From: an uncultured Bacteroidales bacterium
GTDB taxonomy: Bacteria; Bacteroidota; Bacteroidia; Bacteroidales; UBA932
Assembly: GCA_947253655.1 (NCBI GenBank)
Contig: CAMYAE010000023.1
Coordinates: 1 to 34,151 of the forward strand
DNA: 34,151 nucleotides
Direction: 5' to 3'
Positions 7,446-15,555 of this stretch are shown one piece after another. Numbering within the stretch: position 1 is the stretch's first letter; every line of letters begins with the position of its first letter. The notes under the pieces were generated by a model, which was given only the letters and a program-made list of their open reading frames with translations, was not told where the DNA came from and ran no database searches. The position numbers were made by a program, and so were the translations under genes.

Positions 7446-10082
7446 ATGACCGACAGGATATTTCTAATAGACGGGCACGCCCTGATTTTCAAAATGTACT
7501 ATGCCTTTCTGAGGAGGCCGATGATAAATTCAAAAGGAGAAGACATGTCTATCCTTTTCGGATTTACAAAATACCTTCTGGAACTCATTGAAAGGGAGCA
7601 GCCTACGCATATCGCCGTGGCTTTCGACCCACCGGGAGGGACATTCAGAAACAGGATGTTCGCCGAATACAAGGCCAACCGCAGCGAGACGCCACAGCTT
7701 GTTATAGATGCTCTCCAACCGCTTACCGACATATGTCATGCCTTGAACATACCAACTCTTATGGTTATGGACTACGAGGCCGATGATGTGGTGGGCACTG
7801 TCGCAAAAAGATTTCAAAGCGATGACTCTCTGATATATATGGTAACTCCTGACAAAGATTACGGCCAGCTTGTGGATAAGAATATCTTCCAGCTGAAACC
7901 GGGTAAGTCTGGTGGGGAAGATGAGATAATCGATTATAAGGGGATCTGCGAAAAATACGGCATCAAGGAGCCTAAACAGGTAATAGAGATTTTGACGCTC
8001 TGCGGCGACAGTTCCGACAATGTGCCGGGCGTCAGGGGGGTGGGCGAAAAGGGAGCCAGGAAGTTAATCGGTCAATTCGGGTCTGTGGAAAACATCTATT
8101 CCAACCTTGGCTTGCTCACCGAAAGGCAGAAAGCTATGTTTGAAGAGGCAAAACCCCATATTGAGTTGAGCCATAGACTTGTAACCATAGACACCGGCGT
8201 ACCCGTAGAAATTTCAAAAGAGGAAATGCGTCTTGACCGGAACTATGGGCCGGAAGCAGCCATGCTCTTCGACAATTATGAGTTCAACTCCCTGAAAAAA
8301 TATATCGGGGATGTCGGCAAGAAATTGACGGCTGATAACAGCTTGGAAATTGTAAAAGTCCAGGCCGAAGAAATTTGCCGCAAGGCTACAGAATCGGGAA
8401 GGTGTGCCATTGCCACGATAACGGAAGACGAGGATATATTTTCGGAAATCGTCTCCATGACAGTTGCCGTTGAAGAAAGGGGAAAATGCTTCGTGGCGGA
8501 AGTCGGGCCGTCTGAAATCAAAGGCATAATTGAGAACAGCGGCATTGAAAAATGCGGCTCTGACTTGAAGTTCCAATACAATGTCCTGGCTCACAACCAT
8601 ATTTCCCTTGACGGAAGGCTTTTGGACATTGGGCTGATGCACTATATACTGAATCCGGAGACAAGTCACAAGATAACGGTGCTCGCAAAAAAATACCTTA
8701 ACGTCTCATTGGAAGAGCCTGAGACGGAAATCGTGCAGACAAGCCTTTTTGAGGCCCCTCAGGAAGACAGGCACGATGACAGGACTAAGGAAACCGCAGC
8801 CTGTGCCCTACTTTGCGGCAAACTGCTTGGAGAACTTGAAGACGCATCAATGCTGACCTTGTACGACAGGATTGAAGAGCCTCTTGTCAGGGTCTTGGGG
8901 AAAATGGAACAGACAGGGGTGAAAGTGGATTTACATCAGTTGAAAGTTTATGCAGACGAGCTTTCCGAAGAATTGGCCTCTCGCGAAAAGACAATCCGCG
9001 AACTTGCCGATGAGCCTGACCTCAACATTTCTTCACCAAAGCAGATTGGACAGGTGCTTTTTGAAAAGCTGAAACTCGACACCAAGGCAAAAAAGACGGG
9101 AAAAGGCAGTTACGCGACTGATGAAAACACCTTGCTCTCAATAGCCGACCGTCATCCGATTATCAATGAAATCCTCGAATTCCGAGCAGTCAAAAAATTG
9201 CTGTCTACCTATATCGAGCCGTTCCCCGGCTATGTCTCTCCCGGTACAGGCAGAATACATACTACGTTCAATCAGGCACTTACAGCCACCGGAAGACTTA
9301 GTTCCTCGAATCCTAATCTCCAGAATATCCCGATCAGGACAGAACGCGGCAAAGAAATCCGCAAAGCCTTCATTGCGAGTTCGCCCGACGGGGTCATTTT
9401 GTCCGCAGACTATTCTCAGATAGAATTGAGGATTATGGCACATCTGTGCGGAGACGAACACCTTACCGATGCTTTCCGGCAAGGAATCGACGTCCATGCC
9501 GCCACTGCCTCAAAAATTTTCGGAATAGCATATAATGAGGTCACAAAAGATCAGCGACGTATAGCCAAAACAGCCAACTTCGGAATAATGTACGGCATCT
9601 CGGCTTTCGGCCTTTCGCAGCGTCTGCAAATATCCATGAAAGAGGCTAAAAAGCTGATAGAAGACTATTTCAAAGCATTTCCTGCCATAAAGACATATAT
9701 ATCCAAGACTATCGAGAATGCTCGTGCCAACGGATATGTAGAGACGATTTTCGGCAGACGCCGATACCTCCCCGACATAAATTCCAAAAACGGGACAGTA
9801 CGTGCATTGGCCGAAAGGAATGCCGTAAATGCCCCTATTCAGGGCTCGGCAGCCGACATAATCAAATTGGCAATGACGGGAGTGGATAATGGGATATATA
9901 AATCCGGACTGAAAAGCCGAATGGTGCTCCAAATCCACGACGAGCTTGTATTCGATGCCATAGGCACAGAAGTTGAGGAGTTAAAGAAGATAGTTACTGG
10001 CGAAATGGAAAATATTGTCAGTCTGAACATACCGTTAACAGTTGAATGCAATTATGGACAAAACTGGCTCGAAGCTCACTGA
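7446..10082 (+). CDS. polA: DNA polymerase I with degenerate 3'-5' exonuclease domain
   Basis: Family A repair and Okazaki-processing polymerase, 878 residues. The N-terminal 5' nuclease (1-290) keeps its acidic residues: LIDGHALIFK, EADDVVGT, TPDKDYGQLV, and GDSSDNVPGVRGVGEKGA of the helix-hairpin-helix. The middle domain (about 300-465) has the exonuclease fold but none of the usual carboxylates: FDTET is replaced by IATIT, NLKYD by DLKFQ, and the YxxxD block by a run without aspartate (TAACALLCGKL). The polymerase domain is intact, with TGRLSSSNPNLQNIPIR, motif A SADYSQIELR, motif B RRIAKTANFGIMYGIS and motif C QIHDELVF. It is somewhat shorter than polymerases with active proofreading. A sigma-factor gene overlaps its 3' end. 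Confidence 0.96.
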   Translation: MTDRIFLIDGHALIFKMYYAFLRRPMINSKGEDMSILFGFTKYLLELIEREQPTHIAVAFDPPGGTFRNRMFAEYKANRSETPQLVIDALQPLTDICHALNIPTLMVMDYEADDVVGTVAKRFQSDDSLIYMVTPDKDYGQLVDKNIFQLKPGKSGGEDEIIDYKGICEKYGIKEPKQVIEILTLCGDSSDNVPGVRGVGEKGARKLIGQFGSVENIYSNLGLLTERQKAMFEEAKPHIELSHRLVTIDTGVPVEISKEEMRLDRNYGPEAAMLFDNYEFNSLKKYIGDVGKKLTADNSLEIVKVQAEEICRKATESGRCAIATITEDEDIFSEIVSMTVAVEERGKCFVAEVGPSEIKGIIENSGIEKCGSDLKFQYNVLAHNHISLDGRLLDIGLMHYILNPETSHKITVLAKKYLNVSLEEPETEIVQTSLFEAPQEDRHDDRTKETAACALLCGKLLGELEDASMLTLYDRIEEPLVRVLGKMEQTGVKVDLHQLKVYADELSEELASREKTIRELADEPDLNISSPKQIGQVLFEKLKLDTKAKKTGKGSYATDENTLLSIADRHPIINEILEFRAVKKLLSTYIEPFPGYVSPGTGRIHTTFNQALTATGRLSSSNPNLQNIPIRTERGKEIRKAFIASSPDGVILSADYSQIELRIMAHLCGDEHLTDAFRQGIDVHAATASKIFGIAYNEVTKDQRRIAKTANFGIMYGISAFGLSQRLQISMKEAKKLIEDYFKAFPAIKTYISKTIENARANGYVETIFGRRRYLPDINSKNGTVRALAERNAVNAPIQGSAADIIKLAMTGVDNGIYKSGLKSRMVLQIHDELVFDAIGTEVEELKKIVTGEMENIVSLNIPLTVECNYGQNWLEAH

Positions 10083-10653
10083 CCTTACCGATGCCCAATT
10101 AGTGGAAATGGCTCTTAAAGGCGACTCCCAGGCTGCATATTTCACTTTATATGCGAGATACCATGCCGGTATTTTCGCTCATATCTCTCGCTTCGTGCAG
10201 GAGCGTGAAGATGTGGAGGATATCTGTATTGAAAGCTTCGAGAAAGCATTCAAGCAGCTGGCCAGATACAAGCCCGAAAACAAGTTTTCCACATGGATGC
10301 TTACAATAGCCAGAAATACGGCACTCGACCATAAAGACAAGGCTAAATCACGGGGGAAGAACGTGGAGACAACCTCAATTGAAAGGAGGAAGGACAGAGA
10401 CGCAAGCGATGTGGCGGATGATGCGAGCAACCCTATTGATGAAATTATTGACAACCAGATTCATGAAAATTTCATTAAAAGCATAGAAGGCCTGCCGGAT
10501 CTGTACCGTGAGGTTGCAAAGATGTGCTTTATAGATAATTTCGGCTATAAGGAGATTGCCGAGCAGACCGGGCTTCCGATTAATTCAATCAAAACCAGGA
10601 TAAGGCGGGCTAAAGGTATGATTACCAGAAGTATGCTTGAAATGGAAGAATAG
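10054..10653 (+). CDS. ECF-type RNA polymerase sigma factor
   Basis: Sigma-70 family, extracytoplasmic-function type: region 2 (about residues 15-85, with YARYHAGIFAHISRF, EDVEDICIESFEKAFKQL and FSTWMLTIARNTALDHKDK) and region 4 (about 140-195, with LPDLYREVAKMCFIDNFGYKEIAEQ and the helix GLPINSIKTRIRRAKGMI) are joined by a charged linker. From the ATG at 10054 it has 199 residues. An upstream in-frame TTG at 10042 would add only four residues. Either start lies inside polA (29-base overlap for the ATG), which implies read-through transcription and perhaps translational coupling. No anti-sigma factor is adjacent; rsmG follows after three bases. Its regulon cannot be inferred. Confidence 0.9.
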   Translation: MDKTGSKLTDLTDAQLVEMALKGDSQAAYFTLYARYHAGIFAHISRFVQEREDVEDICIESFEKAFKQLARYKPENKFSTWMLTIARNTALDHKDKAKSRGKNVETTSIERRKDRDASDVADDASNPIDEIIDNQIHENFIKSIEGLPDLYREVAKMCFIDNFGYKEIAEQTGLPINSIKTRIRRAKGMITRSMLEMEE

Positions 10654-10656
10654 TTT

Positions 10657-11328
10657 ATGGATTTTAACGCATTCAAGGATATTGTAGTTGCACGGATTCC
10701 TGAAATATCCGGAGAGCAGCTTGACCGTTTCAGAGACATGGAATCCCTATATAGGGGCTGGAACGATAAAATCAATGTCATTTCAAGAAAGGATATAGAC
10801 GAGCTTTACAGCCACCACGTGCTGCATTCCCTTGCCATTGCAGGCTACATAATGTCCTGTCTGCCACGGACGTGGCAGGAGCTGTCGGAAGGCAAAGGAA
10901 ACGGCGTGCTTGACATAGGCACCGGAGGGGGTTTCCCCGGCATTCCTTTGGCTATACTTTTCCCTAAGACGGAATTCCTGCTATGCGATTCTATAGGGAA
11001 GAAAATCACTGTAGCCTCGTCGGTGGCCGCCTCATTAGGTCTGGAAAACGTAAAGACCGTGAATGCGAGGGCAGAATCCCTGACCGGGAAATTCGATTTC
11101 ATCGTATCAAGAGCGGTTACCTCATTATCCAACTTTTATCCTTGGGCCAAGGGGAAATTCTCGAAAAATATTTTTTACCTGAAAGGAGGAGATATTTTCG
11201 GTGAAATTGAAGATTTGACAAAAAGATTCAGGCTGTCCTCTGAAAGCATTATATCATGGGATATAATGCCGTGGGTTGGGGATGAATTCTTTAAAGATAA
11301 GTTTGTAATAAACATTCCTGCAAAATAA
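10657..11328 (+). CDS. rsmG: 16S rRNA (guanine527-N7)-methyltransferase
   Basis: RsmG (GidB) uses S-adenosylmethionine to methylate N7 of G527 in the 530 loop of 16S rRNA; loss gives low-level streptomycin resistance in several bacteria. The 223-residue protein has the family opening (LYRGWNDKINVISRKDID, SHHVLHSL), the SAM-binding glycine motif LDIGTGGGFPGIPLAI (about 84-99), then VNARAES and FDFIVSRAV, all diagnostic. It lies three bases after the sigma gene. The rpmH promoter -33 element begins just after its stop, so that promoter is separate from the polA operon. Confidence 0.95.
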   Translation: MDFNAFKDIVVARIPEISGEQLDRFRDMESLYRGWNDKINVISRKDIDELYSHHVLHSLAIAGYIMSCLPRTWQELSEGKGNGVLDIGTGGGFPGIPLAILFPKTEFLLCDSIGKKITVASSVAASLGLENVKTVNARAESLTGKFDFIVSRAVTSLSNFYPWAKGKFSKNIFYLKGGDIFGEIEDLTKRFRLSSESIISWDIMPWVGDEFFKDKFVINIPAK

Positions 11329-11330
11329 TT

Positions 11331-11360
11331 TTGCAATTAGTCGCAAAAAGACTACCTTTG
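11331..11360 (+). promoter_or_regulatory. rpmH promoter
   Basis: TTG at 11331-11333 (inside TTTTG), exactly 19 nt of spacer, then TACCTTTG at 11353-11360: a complete Bacteroidota -33/-7 pair. The predicted start near 11366 gives a leader of about 60 nt before rpmH. Confidence 0.75.
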
Positions 11361-11425
11361 TAATCCTTTTTATATGCCGTAGGCGTATATTTCAACAATG
11401 TAGAATAATAGAAAAAATATATAAT

Positions 11426-11578
11426 ATGAAAAGGACATTTCAACCATCTGTACGCAAACGCGTCAACAAGCACGGATTTCGTGAGCGCATGGCAACCGCC
11501 AATGGCCGCCGCGTACTGGCTTCACGCCGTCGTCACGGCCGCAAGAAGCTGACTGTTTCATCAGAAGAGAGATTCTAA
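11426..11578 (+). CDS. rpmH: 50S ribosomal protein bL34
   Basis: Fifty-residue, highly basic ribosomal protein of the large subunit. The translation begins MKRTFQPSVRKRVNKHGFRE and continues with RMATANGRRVLASRRRHGRKKL, the universal bL34 pattern; a short acidic tail SSEERF follows. The ATG at 11426 is preceded by an AT-rich stretch without Shine-Dalgarno sequence, usual in this phylum. It has a strong promoter of its own and ends 18 bases before a long terminator stem. The rnpA gene that often follows rpmH is not present here. Confidence 0.97.
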   Translation: MKRTFQPSVRKRVNKHGFRERMATANGRRVLASRRRHGRKKLTVSSEERF

Positions 11579-11596
11579 AGTCTCCTTAAATAACAG

Positions 11597-11644
11597 ATAA
11601 AGTCAGAGTGTGTCAAATGCTGTTTTGACACACTCTGACTTTAT
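11597..11644. terminator. Bidirectional terminator between rpmH and the GPH symporter
   Basis: A perfect inverted repeat with 21 bp stem (11597-11617 with 11624-11644) and a 6-nt loop (11618-11623). The stem is closed by A/T runs at both ends, so it can stop transcripts of rpmH (+) and of the convergent symporter (-). Confidence 0.85.
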
Positions 11645-11656
11645 TATGAGCCGCAA

Positions 11657-13081
11657 TCAAGAGCGTCTTCTTTCAAGCTCCGACTGTATATCTTTCATCG
11701 TAGACGGGGTCAGAGGATAGAATGACATGCATACAAGTCCGAGCAAGGTCCCTATTGCCGGAATATAGCTCATAAGCCCTTTAATGGCCTGAAGGGTATC
11801 CTGTGACTGCACAAGCAGATCCTTGCTGTAGCCTGCCGAAGAAAGCACCTGCATAAGCAGAAAAGCTCCAAAAGCACCTCCGAATTTCTGGGCCATTGAA
11901 GATGACGAGAATATCAGCCCGGTCGAGGCGGAGCCGTGCTCCAGTTCGGAATAATCCGCAACATCTGCAAACATAGACCACAACAGTGGGGAATTAATTC
12001 CTATCGCCACGCATATAAGGACCTGAATAGCTATCAGTAGCCAAAAGCCGGTCTCGTTTTCAGGAAGGAACCAAATCAGAGAACTTAAGACCGCAATCAG
12101 TATAAGGACATATATAAACGTGAATTTCTTGCCGATTTTTTCAGAGACAGGTACAGCCAAAAGGACCCCTGCCATTTGAGCCACCTCTCCTATAAACAGG
12201 AAGACGGCGCAGGTCAGTACGGCATCCGTCCCTAATATGTTCGCGAAATAATAGGCCGCTGCCCCGCCGCGGATTGAGCCGAAAAGCAGAAGACCGATAC
12301 CGCCTCCGAGCAGTAGCCACCAAGGCCTGTTGGACACAAGGGCTTTCAGGTCATCTTTGACAGAAGAAGAATTGTCTTCCTTTTTCTCGGTCTGTACATT
12401 TTCCCGAGTTAGGAGGAAGCACAAGATGAAAAGAATTGCACAGATTACTGCCACAATGGACACGATACCTGTCCATTGCATCGGGGAAGCATCTCCGACG
12501 CCTTTCACTATTTTTTCAGTACCGTCTACAATCCGGACAGTGCCGACAACGGATTTCTCGAAGACTGCAAATATCCCCATTGCAATAAAACTGCCTATAT
12601 ATGCGAAAAACATACGATAGGAAGAAAAGACGGACTTCTCTTTGGAGGACTCCGAGACTACCCCAAGCATAGCCCCATAGGGCACATTGATTGCCGTATA
12701 TACGGTCATCATAAGGATATAGGTGACATAGGCATAGATGTGCTTGAATGTATATCCTGCATTTGGGGTGTAGAACGACATTATTCCGACCAAAGCGAAC
12801 GGAATTGCAATCCATAAGAGATACGGACGGTACTTGCCCCATTTCGAATGCGTCCTGTCTGCTATTATTCCCATGACAGGATCAGATACGGCGTCATATA
12901 GCTTTGTTATAAGCAGCAGAAAGGCAGCGTGAGCCGGTTTGAGACCGAACACATCGGAGTAGAATATCGGAAGATAATATGAAAAAATCTTCCAGAACAT
13001 TGAAGAAGACATGTCCCCTAAGCCATAGCCGATCTTTTCGGAAAGTTTTGCTTTAGTGTAAGCACTTGCGGTTGGTTGCAT
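11657..13081 (-). CDS. GPH-family (MelB-like) sugar:cation symporter
   Basis: A 474-residue inner-membrane transporter of the glycoside-pentoside-hexuronide:cation symporter family within the major facilitator superfamily. About twelve hydrophobic segments are visible. The N-terminal half has KLSEKIGYGLGDMSSS and the diagnostic YDAVSDPVMGIIADRTHSK followed by WGKYRPYL. D63 and D67 match the cation-site aspartates of MelB by spacing. The mid-loop (about 225-250) is charged and hydrophilic, as usual between the two halves. The sugar cannot be predicted; no glycosidase or regulator is adjacent. It shares an intergenic promoter region with the divergent tadA and ends against the rpmH terminator. 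Confidence 0.9.
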   Translation of the reverse strand: MQPTASAYTKAKLSEKIGYGLGDMSSSMFWKIFSYYLPIFYSDVFGLKPAHAAFLLLITKLYDAVSDPVMGIIADRTHSKWGKYRPYLLWIAIPFALVGIMSFYTPNAGYTFKHIYAYVTYILMMTVYTAINVPYGAMLGVVSESSKEKSVFSSYRMFFAYIGSFIAMGIFAVFEKSVVGTVRIVDGTEKIVKGVGDASPMQWTGIVSIVAVICAILFILCFLLTRENVQTEKKEDNSSSVKDDLKALVSNRPWWLLLGGGIGLLLFGSIRGGAAAYYFANILGTDAVLTCAVFLFIGEVAQMAGVLLAVPVSEKIGKKFTFIYVLILIAVLSSLIWFLPENETGFWLLIAIQVLICVAIGINSPLLWSMFADVADYSELEHGSASTGLIFSSSSMAQKFGGAFGAFLLMQVLSSAGYSKDLLVQSQDTLQAIKGLMSYIPAIGTLLGLVCMSFYPLTPSTMKDIQSELERRRS

Positions 13082-13100
13082 GTATGATATAATATTTTTA

Positions 13101-13130
13101 CAAAATTACCGATATTTAATATCTTTGCAA
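13101..13130 (-). promoter_or_regulatory. Promoter of the GPH symporter gene
   Basis: Read on the - strand: TTG at 13130-13128, exactly 19 nt of spacer, then TAATTTTG at 13108-13101. The start codon is 19 nt downstream. Its -33 element abuts the -7 box of the divergent tadA promoter. Confidence 0.65.
13120..13127 (+). promoter_or_regulatory. -7 box TATCTTTG for tadA
   Basis: TATCTTTG matches the -7 consensus; the -33 position 19 nt upstream reads TTTTA, a weak match to TTTTG. The ATG of tadA is 38 nt downstream. It lies inside the promoter of the divergent symporter gene. Confidence 0.6.
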
Positions 13131-13165
13131 AACAAATTTTGACTATGCCAAAGTTATGATTCTAT

Positions 13166-13600
13166 ATGGAAATCGACGAAAAATTTATGACAGAGGCCTT
13201 AAAGGAGGCTCAGGCCGCAGCGGAGGAAGATGAAGTGCCAGTAGGAGCTGTCATTGCATGCCGCGGCAGAATCATTGCCAAAGGCCACAATATGACTGAG
13301 CGGCTCAAAGATCCTACAGCCCATGCCGAGATGATAGCAATCACTGCGGCTACTGAGGCTATAGGGAGCAAATATCTGAATGACTGCACCTTATATGTGA
13401 CCGTAGAGCCTTGCCCCATGTGTGCCGGAGCCTTGAATTGGGCTCAAATCGGCAGGATTGTATATGGGGCTATTGACCCGAAAAGAGGGTATACGCTTTT
13501 TTCCCCGTCTCTGCTGCATCCCGCTACGGAAATCTCAGCCGGCGTTCTTGCAGAAGAATGCGGCAGGGTAGTTTCGGATTTCTTCAAGAATAAACGATAG
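13166..13600 (+). CDS. tadA: tRNA-specific adenosine-34 deaminase
   Basis: Zinc enzyme that converts A34 to inosine in the wobble position of tRNA-Arg(ACG). The 144-residue protein has the cytidine/deoxycytidylate-deaminase fold with the zinc and proton-shuttle motif HAE (53-55, in PTAHAEMIA) and the zinc cysteines C83 and C86 in PCPMCAGA, preceded by VPVGAVI and followed by RIVYGAIDPKRG. The length is normal. Its stop codon ends one base from the stop of the convergent dehydrogenase, which leaves no room for a terminator between them. Confidence 0.94.
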   Translation: MEIDEKFMTEALKEAQAAAEEDEVPVGAVIACRGRIIAKGHNMTERLKDPTAHAEMIAITAATEAIGSKYLNDCTLYVTVEPCPMCAGALNWAQIGRIVYGAIDPKRGYTLFSPSLLHPATEISAGVLAEECGRVVSDFFKNKR

Positions 13601-13601
13601 G

Positions 13602-14528
13602 CTACCAGCCTTTTGCGATGTTTTCGGCTATTCTCATTTCAAGCCGTTTTCTCGCCTCGACGCTCGCCCACGCGGTATGTGGGGTAAACCTCAGCTTCTC
13701 CGGATGCGAGGTGTTAAGCAACGGACTATCTTCAGGAAGCGGTTCCTGCTCAAAAACATCCAAGGCCGCACCTCCTATCGCACCTCGGTCAATAGCGTCG
13801 GCGAGAGCGGCCTCATCAATGATGCCTCCTCTGCCCATATTCAATATTATAGCGGAAGATTTCATTAGGGCCAGCTCCTTTCCTCCTACCAGACCCTTTG
13901 TCCTTTCGTTCAAAGGGGCATGAATCGATACCACGTCAGCCGCAGACATCAATTCTTCCAAAGAAATACTCGGATAGTCACGGCAGTGAGAAGTGCCGGA
14001 TGTGGAATAATATACGACTTTCATTCCGAAAGCTTCCGCGATCTTAGCCACCTTGCTGCCTATTGCCCCCATTCCTATTATGCCTATAGTCTTGCCGACT
14101 GTCTCTATGAAAGGTCTGGACACATCGGTGAACAGGTCTCCCTTAGAATATTTGCCGGATTTCACGACCTCGTCAAAATAAGGTGCATTGCCGAGCAATG
14201 AAAGAATATGCATGAATGTAGCCTGAACTACAGAATCCGTGGAATAACCTGCTACGTTCCGGACAGGAATACCGCGCTCATCACAGGCTCTCAAATCAAT
14301 ATTATTCACCCCCGTAGCAGCTTCGCACACAAGTTTCAGTTTGGGGGCTTTTGAAAGCAGTTCTCTGTCCACCTTAACCTTGTTGATTATCAACACTTCA
14401 CAGTCGGCCACTCTAAGCATCGCCTCTTCATGGGTGGAGTTGCCGTAACATACAAGTTCCCCCAAAGCGGAGATATTGTCAAGAGGCGTATCTCCCATTG
14501 TGGCGGAATCCAAATAAACTATTTTCAT
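13602..14528 (-). CDS. D-2-hydroxyacid dehydrogenase (glycerate dehydrogenase/hydroxypyruvate reductase-like)
   Basis: NAD(P)-dependent oxidoreductase of the D-2-hydroxyacid dehydrogenase family, 308 residues. The nucleotide-binding domain carries GIIGMGAIGSKVAKIAEAFG (about 146-165). The catalytic set is visible: R in NMGRGGIIDE, E in DVFEQEP and H in TPHTAWAS. The N-terminal RNVAGYSTDSVVQATFMHIL block resembles glycerate dehydrogenases, so hydroxypyruvate or glyoxylate reduction is a fair guess. The frame is open 83 codons further upstream to 14777, but that stretch is the tRNA-Leu gene and its terminator. The ATG at 14528, opening KIVYLDSATM, is therefore the start. No clear promoter motif was seen. 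Confidence 0.9.
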   Translation of the reverse strand: MKIVYLDSATMGDTPLDNISALGELVCYGNSTHEEAMLRVADCEVLIINKVKVDRELLSKAPKLKLVCEAATGVNNIDLRACDERGIPVRNVAGYSTDSVVQATFMHILSLLGNAPYFDEVVKSGKYSKGDLFTDVSRPFIETVGKTIGIIGMGAIGSKVAKIAEAFGMKVVYYSTSGTSHCRDYPSISLEELMSAADVVSIHAPLNERTKGLVGGKELALMKSSAIILNMGRGGIIDEAALADAIDRGAIGGAALDVFEQEPLPEDSPLLNTSHPEKLRFTPHTAWASVEARKRLEMRIAENIAKGW

Positions 14529-14567
14529 GAAAGAATATTTTGCTTGTGAATATAGCAATAATACCTC

Positions 14568-14607
14568 AAAAAAGAGAGGGTGACCAAGATTTTCAGTCAC
14601 CCTCTCT
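14568..14607 (-). terminator. Rho-independent terminator of tRNA-Leu
   Basis: On the - strand a perfect 12-bp stem (14596-14607 with 14573-14584) and 11-nt loop run into T6 (14573-14568). It starts four bases after the tRNA 3' end. Confidence 0.88.
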
Positions 14608-14611
14608 AATG

Positions 14612-14696
14612 TGCGCGGGAACAGAGTCGAACTGTCATGCCAATAATAGGCACTACCTCCTGAGAGTAGCGCGTCTACCAATTTCGCCACCCGCGC
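14612..14696 (-). tRNA. tRNA-Leu (anticodon CAG)
   Basis: An 85-nt class II tRNA. The acceptor arms GCGCGGG (14696-14690) and CCCGCGC (14619-14613) pair fully, with discriminator A at 14612. The D loop contains GG (AAATTGGTAGAC), the anticodon loop is CTCAGGA with CAG at positions 34-36, the long variable arm has a short stem (TGCC/GGCA), and the T arm reads ACAG-TTCGACT-CTGT. The long variable arm and the A discriminator agree with leucine. CCA is not encoded, as usual in this phylum. It has its own promoter and terminator. Confidence 0.95.
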
Positions 14697-14708
14697 CGGA
14701 ATGGATTG

Positions 14709-14738
14709 CAAAGTTACAAAATATTCCGTAAAAACAAA
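14709..14738 (-). promoter_or_regulatory. Promoter of tRNA-Leu
   Basis: On the - strand: TTTG at 14738-14735, an 18-nt spacer, then TAACTTTG at 14716-14709, 12 nt before the tRNA 5' end. It begins within three bases of the stop of the preceding Mfa2-like gene. Confidence 0.65.
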
Positions 14739-14740
14739 CC

Positions 14741-15547
14741 CTAAATCAGAATATTGAGCGGGACTGTCGTTGTCCACAAGTCTATTTTGATGTGAAGATC
14801 CGTTTTGGAAAAGTCCAATTCCATATCAATGTCCTTCAAATCAGGCGAATTCCAATCATAGCCGCTCTCGATTATATACTCTCCCAAAGCGAATTTCCTA
14901 AGCATGTCGTCTCCCTCCAAAATTGAAAGGCACAGCGAGCCGTCTGTCTGCCTTGGAACACATATAGAAAACCTTCCGTCGGCCGCAGCCCTTTTCCTTA
15001 CCGAGAAGTCCCCAGGTACCGGCTTGCCTAAGGCTCCATAACCGGAAATGTTCCCGTCAATTCTAAGCAGGAACGGATATTCCTCGCCCTGAATCTTCAT
15101 TTCTATATTAAGGCGGCAGTAATTTTTATGCAGTTCCACCTTATGGTGCTCAGACTCCCCTGCTGCTTTGAGACTTGTGCAGTACATCAGGATTTCAGGA
15201 CATTCGCCTCCCTTTTCTATCGCAACGATTTCCGATGTGCAGCCGTTCTTGCGGAGCCTGTCCGAAATTGAGGAGGCAGGGCTGAAACACCCGATAAAGA
15301 CCTCTCCCTTAGGGACATTAATCACACAGGTATCAGGAATATTGTCTTGAGGGAAAAGCCGGCTGTAAATATAGCCGAAATCCGAGCATAAGGACAGGAA
15401 CACCTCTCCCGGCAGGCCCGATTTGATGTCCGACAGATCCAGAACAAGACGGCAAGGACAATCATCCCTGTCCTCCTTGACAGAGCAACCGGAGAGAGCA
15501 CTATTTAATAGCAGCAAAGCAAAGAGGACACGGACAATATTTTTCAT
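14741..15547 (-). CDS. FimB/Mfa2-family fimbrial-anchor-like lipoprotein
   Basis: The 268-residue protein has a type II signal peptide with lipobox LSGC (acylated C20), followed by the family hallmark VKEDRDDCPCRLVLDLS. FimB/Mfa2 proteins anchor type V pili of Bacteroidales to the outer membrane. The acidic residues just after the acylated cysteine (SVKED) resemble the lipoprotein surface-export signal of the phylum, so a surface location is inferred. The rest is beta-strand-rich and unremarkable. It is the last gene of a three-gene - strand cassette, 8 bases after the DUF3575 gene. No FimA/Mfa1 pilin or tip gene is in the window, so an adhesin or anchor without a standard pilus is possible. 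Confidence 0.82.
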   Translation of the reverse strand: MKNIVRVLFALLLLNSALSGCSVKEDRDDCPCRLVLDLSDIKSGLPGEVFLSLCSDFGYIYSRLFPQDNIPDTCVINVPKGEVFIGCFSPASSISDRLRKNGCTSEIVAIEKGGECPEILMYCTSLKAAGESEHHKVELHKNYCRLNIEMKIQGEEYPFLLRIDGNISGYGALGKPVPGDFSVRKRAAADGRFSICVPRQTDGSLCLSILEGDDMLRKFALGEYIIESGYDWNSPDLKDIDMELDFSKTDLHIKIDLWTTTVPLNILI

Positions 15548-15555
15548 ACGCTACA

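Noticed and set aside
14529..14777. 83-codon N-terminal extension of the D-2-hydroxyacid dehydrogenase frame
   Set aside because: This stretch is the - strand tRNA-Leu gene, its terminator and promoter. The family N-terminus (KIVYLDS) begins at the ATG at 14528.
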